DNA of 64,000 nucleotides from Istiophorus platypterus (GCA_016859345.1 CM029121.1:8335911-8399910), one strand, 5' to 3'; shown: positions 37,701 through 48,669, counted from the first letter of the stretch. A program made the numbers and translations. The notes: generated from the sequence alone by a model not told the origin.

Positions 37701-40700
37701 TAAATTTTTGTCTCAATGGACCAACATTTTTCTGGTAAACTGTATTTTTGTGTTTTCCTCTGATAGAAAATCTGACAAAAATATATCCATTTCTGACTGT
37801 GTCTAGTCTGCCACTACTACATCTCAAATTAATTAGGTAAATGCATAATCCGACAGATATAAAGACCTATACCCAAAATCAGACAACTAAATTCTACCAC
37901 AGTGAATATAAACATTGGTTTATGTGATTATGTGATTAATGTGAAAGGTGTTTTGCTTGTCTTTACATATGCAAAAAGAATTATCACACAACTCAGCAGT
38001 TCCCCATTCTGCAGAGGGTTTTGTTTTTAAGCTCATTGCTTTGGTTTTATTGCCTGCATCTTTAATGTTTTGGATCAGGCTCACAGCTTGTTTCCAGGTA
38101 GTTAGTTTCAGTGAAAAAGCAACAGTGGGTGACAGACATACAAATTTAGCAACTACTTGGTGAGCATAGTGGAGCATTTAGCAGCTAAACAGCTATACAT
38201 ATTTCAGAGGAACTGGCAAGAGACCTAAACAACCGAGGCTTTGTTTGGACTGGAAGCAGTTTAGCCTTGCTAGCTGGCTGCTACTGGTAGCTTATATAAT
38301 AGTTTCCATCAATCATATAAATAAAAAATATACAGTGGACGACATTTCTACATTGCAAAGCACTGGTATACAGTATTATTTGATCTGAGAACATACTCAG
38401 GGATCGGTGTCTTGCTTCTCAGTAACAGATTTCTTTAAGAGCCCAGCTGGCTGACTGGCTTGAAGTCCATAGTACTTAAGCTACTTAAAAATGGAGGGAC
38501 TCATAGTAGTCAGTTCCAACAGTAATAGGACTGAGTAGAAAATTGGCAGTAAGCAGGTAAAATTAACTATTGAGACTGTCTTCCTGTAAATGATGAGCCC
38601 ATAGGTTGTCTGTGTAAACAGTTTATTACAACCAGTGGTTACTTTTTATAGTATTGCTGGTATTGTATTGTATTGCTGGTTTATTTAATTGCTGGCACAC
38701 TCTTATGAGACATATCCAAGGATATTAACAAGTGTCCCATATGGTCGTTTAAGTTGGAGGACTTGTTACTGTTCTAAAGCATTTTGTTTGTATTTGATAA
38801 AAGTATCCAGTTGGTTTTCCTCCCAATTGGACATGAACAGCATATTGTATTGTATTGTAGAGTATTGTAACCCTCATCAAGGAGATGCTATATACGGGTA
38901 GAAATTTGTGCAGACTGGGTTTGAGTTTTTTGTATGCAGGAATTATGTCTCCTTTTCACTGTGACCGTCTTGTGTTATGAAAAGACTTTAAAAACGAGAT
39001 TTTTTAGGACTGTCCCAAATTAGCATATGTATCACTGCTGGTACCTGTACTGAGACAAATGCTCATTGTTTTAACAGGCCTTTCAGCTGAACTGAAGTAG
39101 ACATTTTCAATTGCTTTGTAATGATAATATTATATGTGCACATTTCCCGCTAGTTTTAATCCTTGCTCCATGCAGATCTACTTCTGCTGTTGTAGCTGAG
39201 AGTGTGTAGCTAGGTGGTTTTATTTGGAACCACTGATTAAAAAAAAGATAGTAATGTATCCTTGGCATTGTAGTAATTGTTGAAAACCAGTCTGAACTTG
39301 CAAGAAATTTTTAACTTTGTCAGTGGTGGGTTTAGCTCATACAGTAGGTACTCAAAACATTCCTAAAATAATCTAATAGACAATGTTAATATGTTCGTTT
39401 TGAGACATTTGTGTAACTTATTAGCATAAAAATACAAATGGGTGACAAATTAAAGGAAAAACATGAAAAATTTGTGGAGAAAAAAAGGGTAACAATGCCC
39501 CCAATCCAGCACAAGGGGTCACTGAATGGTTTGAAAGTGATAACAATCATATGCTGTGGCCTTCACAGTCACTGGATCTCAACCCAATTAAAAACCTATG
39601 GGATGGACATTTTGGACTGACTCAAAACACCAAAATGATGGAATATCTTTCAGAAGAATGGTGTCCATCACCCTAGTAGAGATCCAGAGACTTGTAGAAT
39701 CAATGCTAAAACTCACTGAACCTTCTCTGGAAGCCCTAGTGGTCCAACACCTTACTGAGATACTTTATTTTGGTTTGCCTTTGTCTCCTGTCCATAAATG
39801 AAGTGGGCATGCTTCACTGCCCCTATAATTCTACAATGCCGTTAGATTGTATACAAGTGGATGGGGTAAAGGTGTCGCTTTACAGCCCAACATACAACAG
39901 ATTTTTGATAACTCCTCCAATGCAAAAGGAATCTTTTATTGTTATCCAGTGAAAGTTGGAATTATTGAGAGGCCCAACGGAAAAAAAAATTACAAAGGAT
40001 GTCTTCCTCTGAAGGCCTAAAAACACAGTGGCAACAATGGGAATCCCAAAAACTTAAAGGAGACGTGGTCTTCATTTTGAAAGCAGTCTAGCAACCTGAC
40101 CTTACCATTAGTGTGTTTAAGAATTGTAGATGAGTTTTACAGCTTAGTTGTAGCTTTCCATGCAGTACAAAAAAAATGTTGTGCTCATTTTGGCAAATAC
40201 CTCTGTGATTATCTTAAAATTTTTGTCACCTTTCCTGTGTCTGTCCCCAGCTCCAGGGGTCCATTATGGTGGGCTCACTTTTCCAGGTTTTTGTTGGTTT
40301 CTCCGGCCTCATCGGGCTCTTCATGCGCTTCATTGGACCTCTCACCATCGCTCCCACCATCTCTCTCATTGGACTTTCCCTGTTTGACTCAGCAGGCACA
40401 AGTGCTGGCAACCACTGGGGCATCTCTTCCATGTGGGTAAAATTCCCAAACAGTGAGAGACTGGGATCATTTTGCTACAGAGTCCAAAAAGTCCAAACAG
40501 TGGTGATTATGTTACGAGTAGTATAACCCTTGTTGGCTTTAAACAGCAGTAAAAATAGTTTTTAAACATAGATCTTTGTAGAAAAGGAGTTCTGTCAGTT
40601 AAATGCATTTTTCTCAATGAAACATGTTTATAGGTTATGTTAAATCTGCTTCCTCCCCTGCCTAGAGTACAGCCAAGTATTTTAAAAATATAATAGATTT

Positions 40701-42961
40701 GAAAGCTATGTAAAGTTTTAATTTCTTGGCAGGGCAGGACAGCCTAATAAAAGTCGTTGCCAAAGAACCTGTTAATGTGCTCTACTAGAGCTTTACCAAC
40801 AAAGTAGTATATTTCTACTTACACTATTTTTTGCCCCCCAGGACCACAGCATTGATCATCCTGTTCTCACAGTATCTCCGTCACATACCTGTGCCTTTTC
40901 CTACATACAGCAAGGATAAAAAACTGCACACCTCGCGTGTCTACGTCTTTCAGATTCTCCCTGTATGTATCAGACAAATTATCTTTCTTGTTTGCCAAAT
41001 ATCTTTGGGATCAAGATTTACAAAACAAATTACACATAAAGACCTCTTGCCAAGACAAGGAAAGTGATTTTTTTTTCTATTCATCCCCAGGTTTTGCTTG
41101 GAATCACTTTATCTTGGCTCATCTGTTACATTTTGACAATCTACAACGTATTGCCTACTGAAGCAGACCAGTATGGTTATCTGGCTCGCACTGACCTAAA
41201 GGGAGATGTTATGAGCCAAGCTCCCTGGTTCAGATTCCCATACCCAGGTTAGAGATTACGAGGCTATCGTCTAAACTGATTTTTTGATAATAAAAAAGAA
41301 TAAAGTATTACAGGCTATGTATACTGTGTGATTCTCTGCTCCCTTATGTTTGAATTCAAACTTAGGTCAGTGGGGGGTGCCAACTGTGAGCCTAGCAGGA
41401 GTGGTTGGTATCCTCGCTGGTGTGATTTCCTCCATGATAGAGTCTGTGGGGGACTACCATGCATGTGCCAGGCTATCTGGGGCTCCACCTCCGCCTAAAC
41501 ATGCAATCAACAGGGGTATTGGTATTGAGGGCCTTGGCTGCCTGCTGGCTGGAGCCTGGGGTACAGGCAATGGTACAACCTCATACAGCGAGAATGTTGG
41601 AGCTCTTGGTATTACGAAGGTAAGATGAGTCTTTTTGGTGAGGATATTTACTAAAACTTGCAACTTTGTAGATAAGCTTAACCTTTTTTTGTGTATATTG
41701 ATTATATATTTATCTCTCAGCAAAACTGTGAAATATGATATTTTTACTTTTGCCTTTAAAAGAAGACAATTTTAAGGGAAGGCGTCTCTCTTCCTTTTGC
41801 AGGTTGGCAGTCGTATGGTGATAGTAGCAAGTGGAGTGCTGATGGTTGTCATGGGTATGTTTGGCAAAGTTGGTGCTATATTCACCACTATCCCATCACC
41901 TGTGATAGGAGGCATGTTCATGGTTATGTTTGGTGTCATCTCTGCAGCAGGGGTTTCTAATCTGCAGGTACAAACAAAAAAAATCTCAAACATTTTGGCA
42001 ATTTTTTTTCATTGATTTAAATATCGTATGAAAACACAGCTGAAATTTTCTCATGTGTTTTTGCTCCCTCATTTTTTCCCCAGTATGCAGATATGAACTC
42101 GTCTCGGAACATCTTCATTTTTGGCTTCTCCATGTTCTCTGGTCTGGTCATCCCCAACTGGATATTAAAGAACCCCAAAACTATTGCTACAGGTGCAGGG
42201 ATATAGTGTCACTATATAATCTATATTTCTCAGAAAAGTGCTGTATTATTACTTCATTACTGGAACAGAGGTTTAACTATTTACATTGCATTTTGTTCAG
42301 GTGTGGTAGAACTTGACCAGGTGCTACAGGTTCTTCTGACAACAAGTATGTTTGTAGGAGGCTTCTTTGGCTTCATGCTTGACAACACCATTCCAGGTAT
42401 TCCTCTATTTCTTATTGAATAATTATTTTGATTAATTCTATTGGCATGTGTAATAGTTTAGATGATTAATATCCTCTCTGATCAGAAGCCACATTAACCA
42501 TAAGTCTTTGATAGAATCTAAGTGTAACACTTTAACCAGAGATCCAGCAGAATTCTCAGTGGTGGAGTCTCCCATCAAGTAACTGCAAGTGACTGATTGC
42601 TGAGTGTCAGATGGCCATGGTTAATTATTTTATATTGGAACGATTATCATAAGTTTTGTTAGAAGGTAACACTATTTGCACGTGTCCAACAGGATCAAAG
42701 CACGAACGGGGCATCCTCGCCTGGAACAAGGCTCATGAGGACGACTCCAGCAACACACTGGAGAGCGGAGAAGTCTACAACCTCCCCTTTGGCATCAGCT
42801 CTTACTTGTCTTCTTCTTCCTGGCTCCGGTACATACCATTCTGCCCTCCCGGTGTGCCCAGCTCTCTGGATGGATGCGGAGAGGATACGAATTCCCTGGA
42901 GCCAAAGCAGCCACTGGGACACCCAGAACCTGCACAGATCATTATTGGGGTTGCTGTGTGA
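34369..42961 (+). CDS. slc23a4: SLC23-family nucleobase/ascorbate transporter, nucleobase-type signature, 12 exons
   Basis: Joining the twelve exons listed separately gives 618 codons plus stop; human SVCT1 is 598. SLC23 proteins are sodium-coupled plasma-membrane carriers with 14 membrane spans. The family His follows Gln at Q62-H63 (GIQHCLTAF, span 1). The span-8 segment IESVGDYHACARL has the conserved acidic residue E347. NxT/NxS sites in NSSLVNTTSTEF match the glycosylated loop of SVCTs. The NAT signature reads E397-N-V-G-A-L-G-I-T-K406. Vitamin C carriers have Pro at its first position, while bacterial UraA and mammalian SNBT1/SLC23A4 have Glu, so uracil/purine-type transport is inferred. 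The adjacent fam180a supports slc23a4, as SLC23A4P lies near FAM180A in human. Family is near certain; the member is probable. Confidence 0.85.
34701..34774. repeat. TG microsatellite in slc23a4 intron 1
   Basis: About 37 uninterrupted TG units. Confidence 0.97.
35268..35405 (+). CDS. slc23a4: slc23a4 coding exon 2
   Basis: 46 codons in phase 0, from ATTGAAG to CCAG|GTATGT. It ends DVPPWYLCIILGIQ, the beginning of membrane span 1. Confidence 0.93.
35981..36138 (+). CDS. slc23a4: slc23a4 coding exon 3
   Basis: 158 bases after TCTCTATCAG, encoding HCLTAFGGIIAIPLILSQ and QVTFGI. It ends in a split Arg codon before GTAAGA. Confidence 0.95.
36139..37491. other. slc23a4 intron 3
   Basis: 1.35 kb AT-rich intron. 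No repeat or exon recognised. The polypyrimidine tract and acceptor TTTTTTTCCAG are clear at its end. Confidence 0.7.
37492..37651 (+). CDS. slc23a4: slc23a4 coding exon 4
   Basis: 160 bases encoding LPILQGGTFTLLAPSMAML and the glycosylation loop NTTSTEF. It ends AGAGCA|GTATGT in phase 0. Confidence 0.94.
37652..40250. other. slc23a4 intron 4 (largest of the gene)
   Basis: 2.6 kb. It carries a Tc1-like transposon remnant (39437-39800) and AT-rich DNA. No additional exon is needed for the frame. Confidence 0.75.
39437..39800 (+). mobile_element. Tc1/mariner-like DNA transposon remnant
   Basis: It opens with GGGTGACAAATTAAAGGAAA, a terminal sequence I associate with a fish Tc1-like element. 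It then encodes HSLDLNPIKNLW, a decayed form of the Tc1 transposase SPDLNPIENLW block of the DDE domain. The right end (TTTTGGTTTGCCTTTGTC) is a degraded inverted copy of the left terminus. About 360 bases, non-autonomous, inside slc23a4 intron 4. Confidence 0.7.
40251..40432 (+). CDS. slc23a4: slc23a4 coding exon 5
   Basis: 182 bases after CTGTCCCCAG, encoding LQGSIMVGSLFQVFVGFSGL through GNHWGISS. The donor AT|GTGGGT is preferred over TGG|GTAAAA because it keeps the length seen in SVCT proteins. Confidence 0.9.
40842..40962 (+). CDS. slc23a4: slc23a4 coding exon 6
   Basis: 121 bases after TTGCCCCCCAG, encoding TTALIILFSQYLRHIPVPFP and RVYVFQILP before GTATGT. Confidence 0.94.
41091..41247 (+). 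CDS. slc23a4: slc23a4 coding exon 7
   Basis: 157 bases, VLLGITLSWLICYILTIYNV to APWFRFPYP. It ends in phase 1 before GTTAGA. Confidence 0.94.
41366..41619 (+). CDS. slc23a4: slc23a4 coding exon 8 (span 8 and NAT signature)
   Basis: 254 bases encoding QWGVPTVSLAGVVG, MIESVGDYHACARLSGAPPP and SENVGALGITK. It holds both substrate-site regions, including E347 and the Glu of the NAT signature. Confidence 0.96.
41803..41967 (+). CDS. slc23a4: slc23a4 coding exon 9
   Basis: 55 codons in phase 0, VGSRMVIVASGVLMVVMGMF to SAAGVSNLQ before GTACAA. Confidence 0.95.
42084..42192 (+). CDS. slc23a4: slc23a4 coding exon 10
   Basis: 109 bases, YADMNSSRNIFIFGFSMFSG to NPKTIAT. It ends in phase 1 at CAG|GTGCAG. 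Confidence 0.95.
42301..42396 (+). CDS. slc23a4: slc23a4 coding exon 11
   Basis: 96 bases after TTTTGTTCAG, encoding VVELDQVLQVLLTTSMFVGG to LDNTIP. It ends in phase 1. Confidence 0.95.
42693..42961 (+). CDS. slc23a4: slc23a4 coding exon 12 and stop
   Basis: It completes Gly and reads SKHERGILAWNKAH, a span, then a cytosolic tail ending IIIGVAV and TGA. The segment YNLPFGISSYLSSSSWLRYI matches the last conserved block of SVCT proteins. Confidence 0.93.
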
Positions 42962-43708
42962 GTTGTATACTCACGTCAGCATGCCATTTGGGAGATTTTC
43001 CAAGAACAACATCATCAGAGGCAGCTTAGTTTGGACCTTGTGTCCTCTGTTTAAGACACTGTATACTGTATCAACATGGTGCAAAGTTTTTCACATGACC
43101 TTTTGGAGTGACATTTGCAGATGACATCTTGCATGAGATTGGCTTAGATATGGACTTCCATATACATTAGATATATACATATATATGTATATAAAATCTT
43201 GAAGAGACTTTTTTTTTCTGCACAATAATTTGTATTCACAAAGCCTAACACTGTTGACTATAAACAGTTATTTCTTGGGTTCAAAACCTTGATGTTTTAT
43301 TATCAGCCTTAGAGTGTGATCACACCCAGGTGCTAGTGAACAAACACTGAAAAGACATGTGAATGTAAATAAATCCATGATGTTCAGTGCTGCGTTCAAC
43401 ATATAGATCCAATGTATAATTTTATGTATATTTACAGTACCTCATGTTTGGATCCACTTTCATTGTGTCATTAGTCACTATTTTTTTTCATCATCAGTCC
43501 TTGCACTTTACCTATTTGTGGTGAAACATTCTGACAGGACATTTCTCTCAGGCTCATTATAGCCGTCATCATACAAGAGATGATGTTTCCTCAGAAGACA
43601 AACCAGGACTAGCCACTGATCTCAATGTATATTTTCCAAAAAAGAGATTTTTTTCCTATATGCATATTAAACTATTTAACTCCACTGTGTAGCAGTACAT
43701 GTGTCTGC
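42962..43708. other. Shared 3' flank of convergent slc23a4 and fam180a
   Basis: 747 bases between the two stop codons. It holds a plus-strand AATAAA at 43368-43373 (candidate for slc23a4) and a minus-strand AATAAA at 43301-43296 (candidate for fam180a). If both are used, the two transcripts would overlap by a short 3' segment. A 20-base perfect AT palindrome lies at 43173-43192. Confidence 0.5.
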
Positions 43709-44038
43709 TCAGTTTGTCCCTGTCAGATCCTGCCTGATGACTTTGTACAAGCTAACAAAAGACTCTGCCCAAACAACTCGTTGTTGTTCAGTGGTGGCAC
43801 TGGCCATCTGCTGGGAAATGTATACCAAGGTAAGCAAAGTGCGCTCAAAATCGTCCTGATGCAGGTGACCAGTATAATTCGAAAAGCCAGAGATCAGCTT
43901 AAAAATGTCTGTTAGCTCCCTGGGAATAATCTCCTCGCAGATGACCTCCAGGTGTTGTGTCTTGCGGAGGGAGGCCAGCTCAGCGTCTTTCACTGAAAAC
44001 TCTCCACTGGCATCAAAGTTTATGCCAGTCAGTAGGAT
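43709..44038 (-). CDS. fam180a: fam180a coding exon 3 and stop
   Basis: 109 codons plus stop after TTTACCAAATAG, starting ILLTGINFDASGEFSVKDAE. It contains the whole conserved FAM180 domain. Confidence 0.95.
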   Translation of the reverse strand: MLLTGINFDASGEFSVKDAELASLRKTQHLEVICEEIIPRELTDIFKLISGFSNYTGHLHQDDFERTLLTLVYISQQMASATTEQQRVVWAESFVSLYKVIRQDLTGTN

Positions 44039-47000
44039 CTATTTGGTAAAACGAAAAGAGGAAATTGTTATCAGTGATCATTCATTCTTTAGGTTTTGCT
44101 GGTTTTACAATTAAAAACAATTGAATAATGTCTGTATCTCTAGATATTTTTTGTCTCACCTCAAATAGTAGATGGGCATCTTCAAAGGAGTTGTGGAAAG
44201 TGGGGTTCCCTCTTTTGATTCTGCTTGAAGCTGGAAACAGGGCTATGAGGTAAAGTGATACAGATTATGAGAATGAGGGGCGGCACAAAAGCAAGGACAA
44301 ACAAACGTTTTCTGTCAGATTTTTCTTGGGACCCAAATGGTCTCTTGAAGTTGGATTCCCAGTGTCAAATGAATCATAAACTATGAACTATAAGGTACCC
44401 TAAAATGAAGGTTTTAACAGGGGGCTGATGTACTGTCACATATGCAACCCAGGTTCATCGGGCCCACACCAGCACATACTGCAGTTAGCCTATGATATAC
44501 ACACTGTTCATTTCAAACCCTGTCGATCTCTGACCTTACAGATGACTTCTATCTGCAGGCGATGACACATGACTGTGAACTTCAAAGGCAGCAAAGGAAT
44601 AGCAGGCGGAGAAACACATGGATCATACAACAGGATCCAGAAGATTTCAACATGCAGTGTATGGGCTTTTCAGCCTTATTTTCATCGCATTCCTTTAACT
44701 CACAATTTAGACCAGGGTGTTAGCTACAACAGCTCTAATACAGTCAGAGAAAGCTCACAGGCGAAAACCCTTCCCCTCACTGGATCATGAGGAAGTATAA
44801 CCATTATGCATTCCTCACATACTATACAGTCAATGTGCTTAAAAGACGAATAACAGTACAGAAACAGCACTTTTCCTTTGCGTTGGCTCATAACTTATTT
44901 TGATATCTCTGTATTGTAACTGCTAAAACTGTATAATATGATGATTAGTATGCAGTTCATACAATATAGAATTAGTATCCAGAGTAGATTTGGGGCACAG
45001 CTAATGTTCAAATATGAAGGGATTACCATTGAGGGGGGCATGAATATCTGTTCAAAATATCACAGAAATCTGTTTAATAGTAGTTGATACATTTCACTTA
45101 AAACCACATGGGGGCATTAGAATGAAAGAATCACCAGCGCTAGTAAGAGGACTGATGATCTGTGGAACACGAGCAGTAACTGATTCAAAGGTGGCTGAGA
45201 TGTTTTTCAGTCGGGACTAAAGCGGTGGACCCACCAGTCTGTATAGTGACGATGCCATCTCCGGAGCTGGGCTGCTAGTATGGCTAAAAGCTAAAGACAG
45301 ACAGAGGGAAACTCAAGCCAGAAATGGATTTAAAGCACTGTTTTCACTTACTGTCCAGTATGGCTGTTTTTTTTTAATGCATGTAAAATGTGGCACTCAG
45401 GCAGCATTGCATATGGTACAAAGGATAAGTTCCAGGAAACAATGTTAGTAGTTCAAATGGAGAACAGATGGAGTGAAAACATGAGGAAAGAGGACATCAT
45501 ACAGACATCGATGCAGACAGACAGAAAGCCTTCCCATCATGCACAAATTGAGACAGCTCCGGGGTGACTGATAGGGATACTGACTAGAAATGCACTTTGA
45601 AGTCTGAAGATGTCAAATTAACCTCAAGACAATTAAAGCCGAGCAGTTTTGTCTTATGTGTAGTCTGGAGTAAAGATGTTGTGAACAGCTCATATATCAT
45701 TTTTTATTCATGCAGTATATATTTAATAATTAACATACCCAATCAAGCTAATTCAAAAGAGCATGAGATAAAGGAAGCAGATTTAAGATATGGAAACTGC
45801 CATGCCTTTCATTCCTTTCCATCCACTTATTTGTGCCAGGCACAACCAGTGTAAGAAGATGATGATATTTTAATAGGTTTCTGATGGATCGATTCATCGA
45901 CACAAGTCAGTCATGATCTTTAGATGATGAGCTCCATTAATCCAGGTTCATCTGAGTTGCTTTTTCTTTCGGAGTTAGTGATCTCTTTGGACAGACCCAG
46001 AAATCATGCAACATTACATCAGTGAAGTGCAAACACAATGTCTACCAGCTGAACTTTGTATCATAGGCATGACAGACGCCAAACATATACTACTAATGAT
46101 GCTAGGTTTTTATGATGAAGTGTTCCTAAGTGTTGTTTGGATTTCATTCTTTCATTTTGACTTGGAACTTCCTGTGAATGGAGTGTGCCCATAACCAAAC
46201 CCAGATATTTTAACCATCACAGTTACTGTACTGCAGTTTATCAGTGCATTTTTATTTCTGTTTCTCTTTTGAGGGAGTTATAGAGCCAAAGACACTTGTT
46301 AAATCACTAAAGAACCCAAAAAGAATTCTCTGACCACAGCTGGTCCGAATATCTCAGCAGCATGATTTTCATTCGCTAGTTTCCTCATTCAGATCAGTCA
46401 TGGATCCCTGCCATTGTTTCATTTCAGAAACAAGTGCAGATGACATCTGAAATTACAGCAGTAGCTTAATTAGAATAAAAGGCAAATGTGCTGTTACCTA
46501 AAAGGCATTTAACCCACAAATCCAAAAAATGTTATTATTACATTTTTTGGCATCGTACTTTGTTCGGTTGAAGCCATATAGTGTTATTGTACCCCTTATT
46601 ATGCTTTGATGGAATGGACTCTCCAGACAGAGGAACGTTAATGGAGCAGGAATTCTTCTGCTCTGCCTACTATCAATAAGAAACCAATAAGTATGGTTTC
46701 ATGTCCAATACACATAAAAAGGTCATTATATTGGCAAACTATGATTGCACAATATTTCTTAAATCTATTTGAAATTTTCTGAAAAAAATTAAAAGACGAG
46801 GATCACTCTTCTCGTGGCTTACTATTACAGTGCAGCTAAACCAAGGGACATTCAGAATTCAGCCCAGATGAACCAAATCACTGTTCCATAACAAGTTATG
46901 ATTTTAAATTTGGATTGAATTTAATTTCCTTTATTGAAATAACACAACAAATAGTTGGCTAAATTCTCCTGTAGCCTCCATGGACACATAAAAACCCCCA

Positions 47001-47246
47001 AAACAATTATAATTGGGAATAATCCACCGTCAAAATCTTATCATCAAATAACATTAACACTGCAGCTAAATATTTTCCTTGCTTTGTGGAGAAAAAAACA
47101 AAACACAAACAGAAACCGAACTTTTTGCCATTCTGCATTTACTAATGACCATCACTTTAAGTCTTACCTTTGGTCCGACCTTGTGTGACACCTGCTTTGA
47201 TGTAGCAGTAGAAGAGACCAAGAATGAGCATCCTCCAGGGCAGCAT
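43709..47246 (-). CDS. fam180a: FAM180A-like small secreted protein, 3 exons
   Basis: Joining 47246-47168, 44242-44160 and 44038-43709 gives 163 codons plus stop; human FAM180A is 173. The N-terminus MLPWRMLILGLFYCYIKAG looks like a cleavable signal peptide, and a basic RIKRG site follows. The C-terminal domain keeps family landmarks: KDAELASLRK (human KDEELASLRK), a Cys-containing ICEEIIPRELTDI, DDFERTLLTLVY (human EDFERTVLTLAY) and WAESFVSLYKVIRQDL (human WAQSLVSLFQALRHDL). The family's function is unknown; secretion is inferred from the signal peptide. The start lies in a strong GCCACCATG context. It is convergent with slc23a4. Confidence 0.92.
44160..44242 (-). CDS. fam180a: fam180a coding exon 2
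   Basis: 83 bases between CTTTACCTCATAG and GAG|GTGAGA. It encodes LFPASSRIKRGNPTFHNSFE and AHLLFE, corresponding to human LFPAAHRPKR and EEVELLYE. Confidence 0.92.
44243..47167. other. fam180a intron 1
   Basis: 2.9 kb. It contains the tail of a family C fish repeat at about 45208-45300 (TTTTTCAGTCGGGACTAAAG, GGTGGACCCACCAGTC). Otherwise no exon or RNA gene is recognised. Confidence 0.65.
45208..45300 (+). repeat. Teleost interspersed repeat (family C tail fragment)
   Basis: It matches the terminal part of the copy at 58222-58384 (TTTTTCAGTCTGGGCCAAGG, GGTGGGCT). Confidence 0.5.
47168..47246 (-). CDS. fam180a: fam180a coding exon 1 (signal peptide)
   Basis: 79 bases: start codon in a near-perfect Kozak context, hydrophobic LILGLFYCYI core, ending AAAG|GTAAGA in phase 1. 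Confidence 0.9.
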
Positions 47247-48197
47247 GGTGGCCAGGTCACTCTCGCAATGTTAGTTTCTCGTAACAGTGTCAGGACAGAG
47301 GTCTGCTCAAGTTCCTCTACTACTGTGTCTCTACTCGCTGGCACCTAGGATGCCCTTCTGTTGCATTTCTTTCCCTCTCTTTACTGTGCATCTGCAGCCT
47401 AACATAACATTGTGCTGTCACGCCTTCCTCATCATTTGTGTTCTCTGACTCCATCTGTCTTCAGGACTGTGTTCTTGCTCTACCCCTCCCGTCCACATCT
47501 GATCTCTCTCTTGTGCTTGCTCTGCCAGCTGAAAACAATTTAATACTTTCAGCTGGTTGTCATCAGGTTCAGAGACTCATTTTTACAACAGTCTTTTGCT
47601 CGTACCTTTTGCTGGTTTTATTTGATGACACCTTTTTGTCCTATTATCAGCATCATCTTCATCACTAACAGAAGCAATTTTTCTTTTCTTTCAATTTATG
47701 TTCTTACTTTGAAAAGTCTTTATCTGACTACTTAATAACATCATATGCCTGGAAGCTTTACTCAAAACCTTAAATCCACTTCTTATTTTAATGCACCTAA
47801 TCAGATTATCCAATCGTATTCCTTTTCAGTTTGAATGGTTATATGCTGTAGATGTTGTGTCTGTTGAATGTATTTGTTGTTGCTGACCTTCATAATAATC
47901 TTGCAGTACAAAGCACAATTTTTTGTGGCTTCTTTTTGTGGGCTGAAGACTTGAAAGTGAAGGATATAATGTTTATTGTCCCTATGGGAGCTGTGTTTAT
48001 GTATCTATAGTGTCAAAGTTACTTCTGTTTTTACCAACAGCATGGTCCCTCAGCAGGTTGGAGCATATGTGATGATGCCACAATAACAGCTCGGTTGGTG
48101 TTCAACAGGAGGCCAAATGTGAAAAGTTCACATTCCATGATCATGAAACCCAGCTGAGTGATTGTTTCTTATTATACAATGCACGCACCCCAAGTGC
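47247..48197. other. Upstream region of fam180a
   Basis: No CpG island or TATA box is evident. Open frames at 47438-47668 and nearby are not conserved-looking. Confidence 0.4.
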
Positions 48198-48248
48198 TGT
48201 GTGTGTGCGTGTGTGTGTGCGTGTGTGTGTGTGTGTGTGGGGGGGGGG
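48198..48248. repeat. TG microsatellite ending in a G run
   Basis: TG units with two CG substitutions, then ten G. It mirrors the arrangement at 30514-30563. Confidence 0.93.
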
Positions 48249-48643
48249 TACAAAAAAAAATGCAGAAACCACAAAGAGACTTTGTTCACTGTTTGGCACC
48301 ATTCACTTTCTCAACAAGCCTGAGGAACAGTTACCAGAAGTGCAAGCATATAAAATAACTTTTATTTGTTTTAACACTGTTATAACAATAATGTATTCCA
48401 TTTGGGCATACGAACCGATGCCAACACACAGCACACACCTAGATTTTCTAGATGTTATTTCCATCACATCTGGCCCTCAGGAACTCAGATGTGTTATAGT
48501 GGCTGTCAGGCTCAGGGAGATGTACAGTCATGCTGCAGAGGAGGAATGCAGACACAGCCTGCTCGGAAGCTGATGAGAGAGCTGTGGCCTCCGCAAAACC
48601 CCCCGAATAATTTCCTTTCTTAAATTGGTGTACTCAGTGAATG

Positions 48644-48669
48644 ACTCAGAGGTGGCTACACCTCTGAGT
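48644..48669. repeat. Perfect 11-base inverted repeat with a GCTA loop
   Basis: ACTCAGAGGTG and CACCTCTGAGT flank a four-base GCTA loop, forming a strong hairpin on either strand. The arms do not extend further. No function can be assigned. Confidence 0.9.

Noticed and set aside
34369..42961. Calling the transporter SVCT1/SVCT2 (slc23a1 or slc23a2)
   Set aside because: Overall similarity is high, but the signature begins with Glu in place of Pro and the neighbour is fam180a, both favouring slc23a4.
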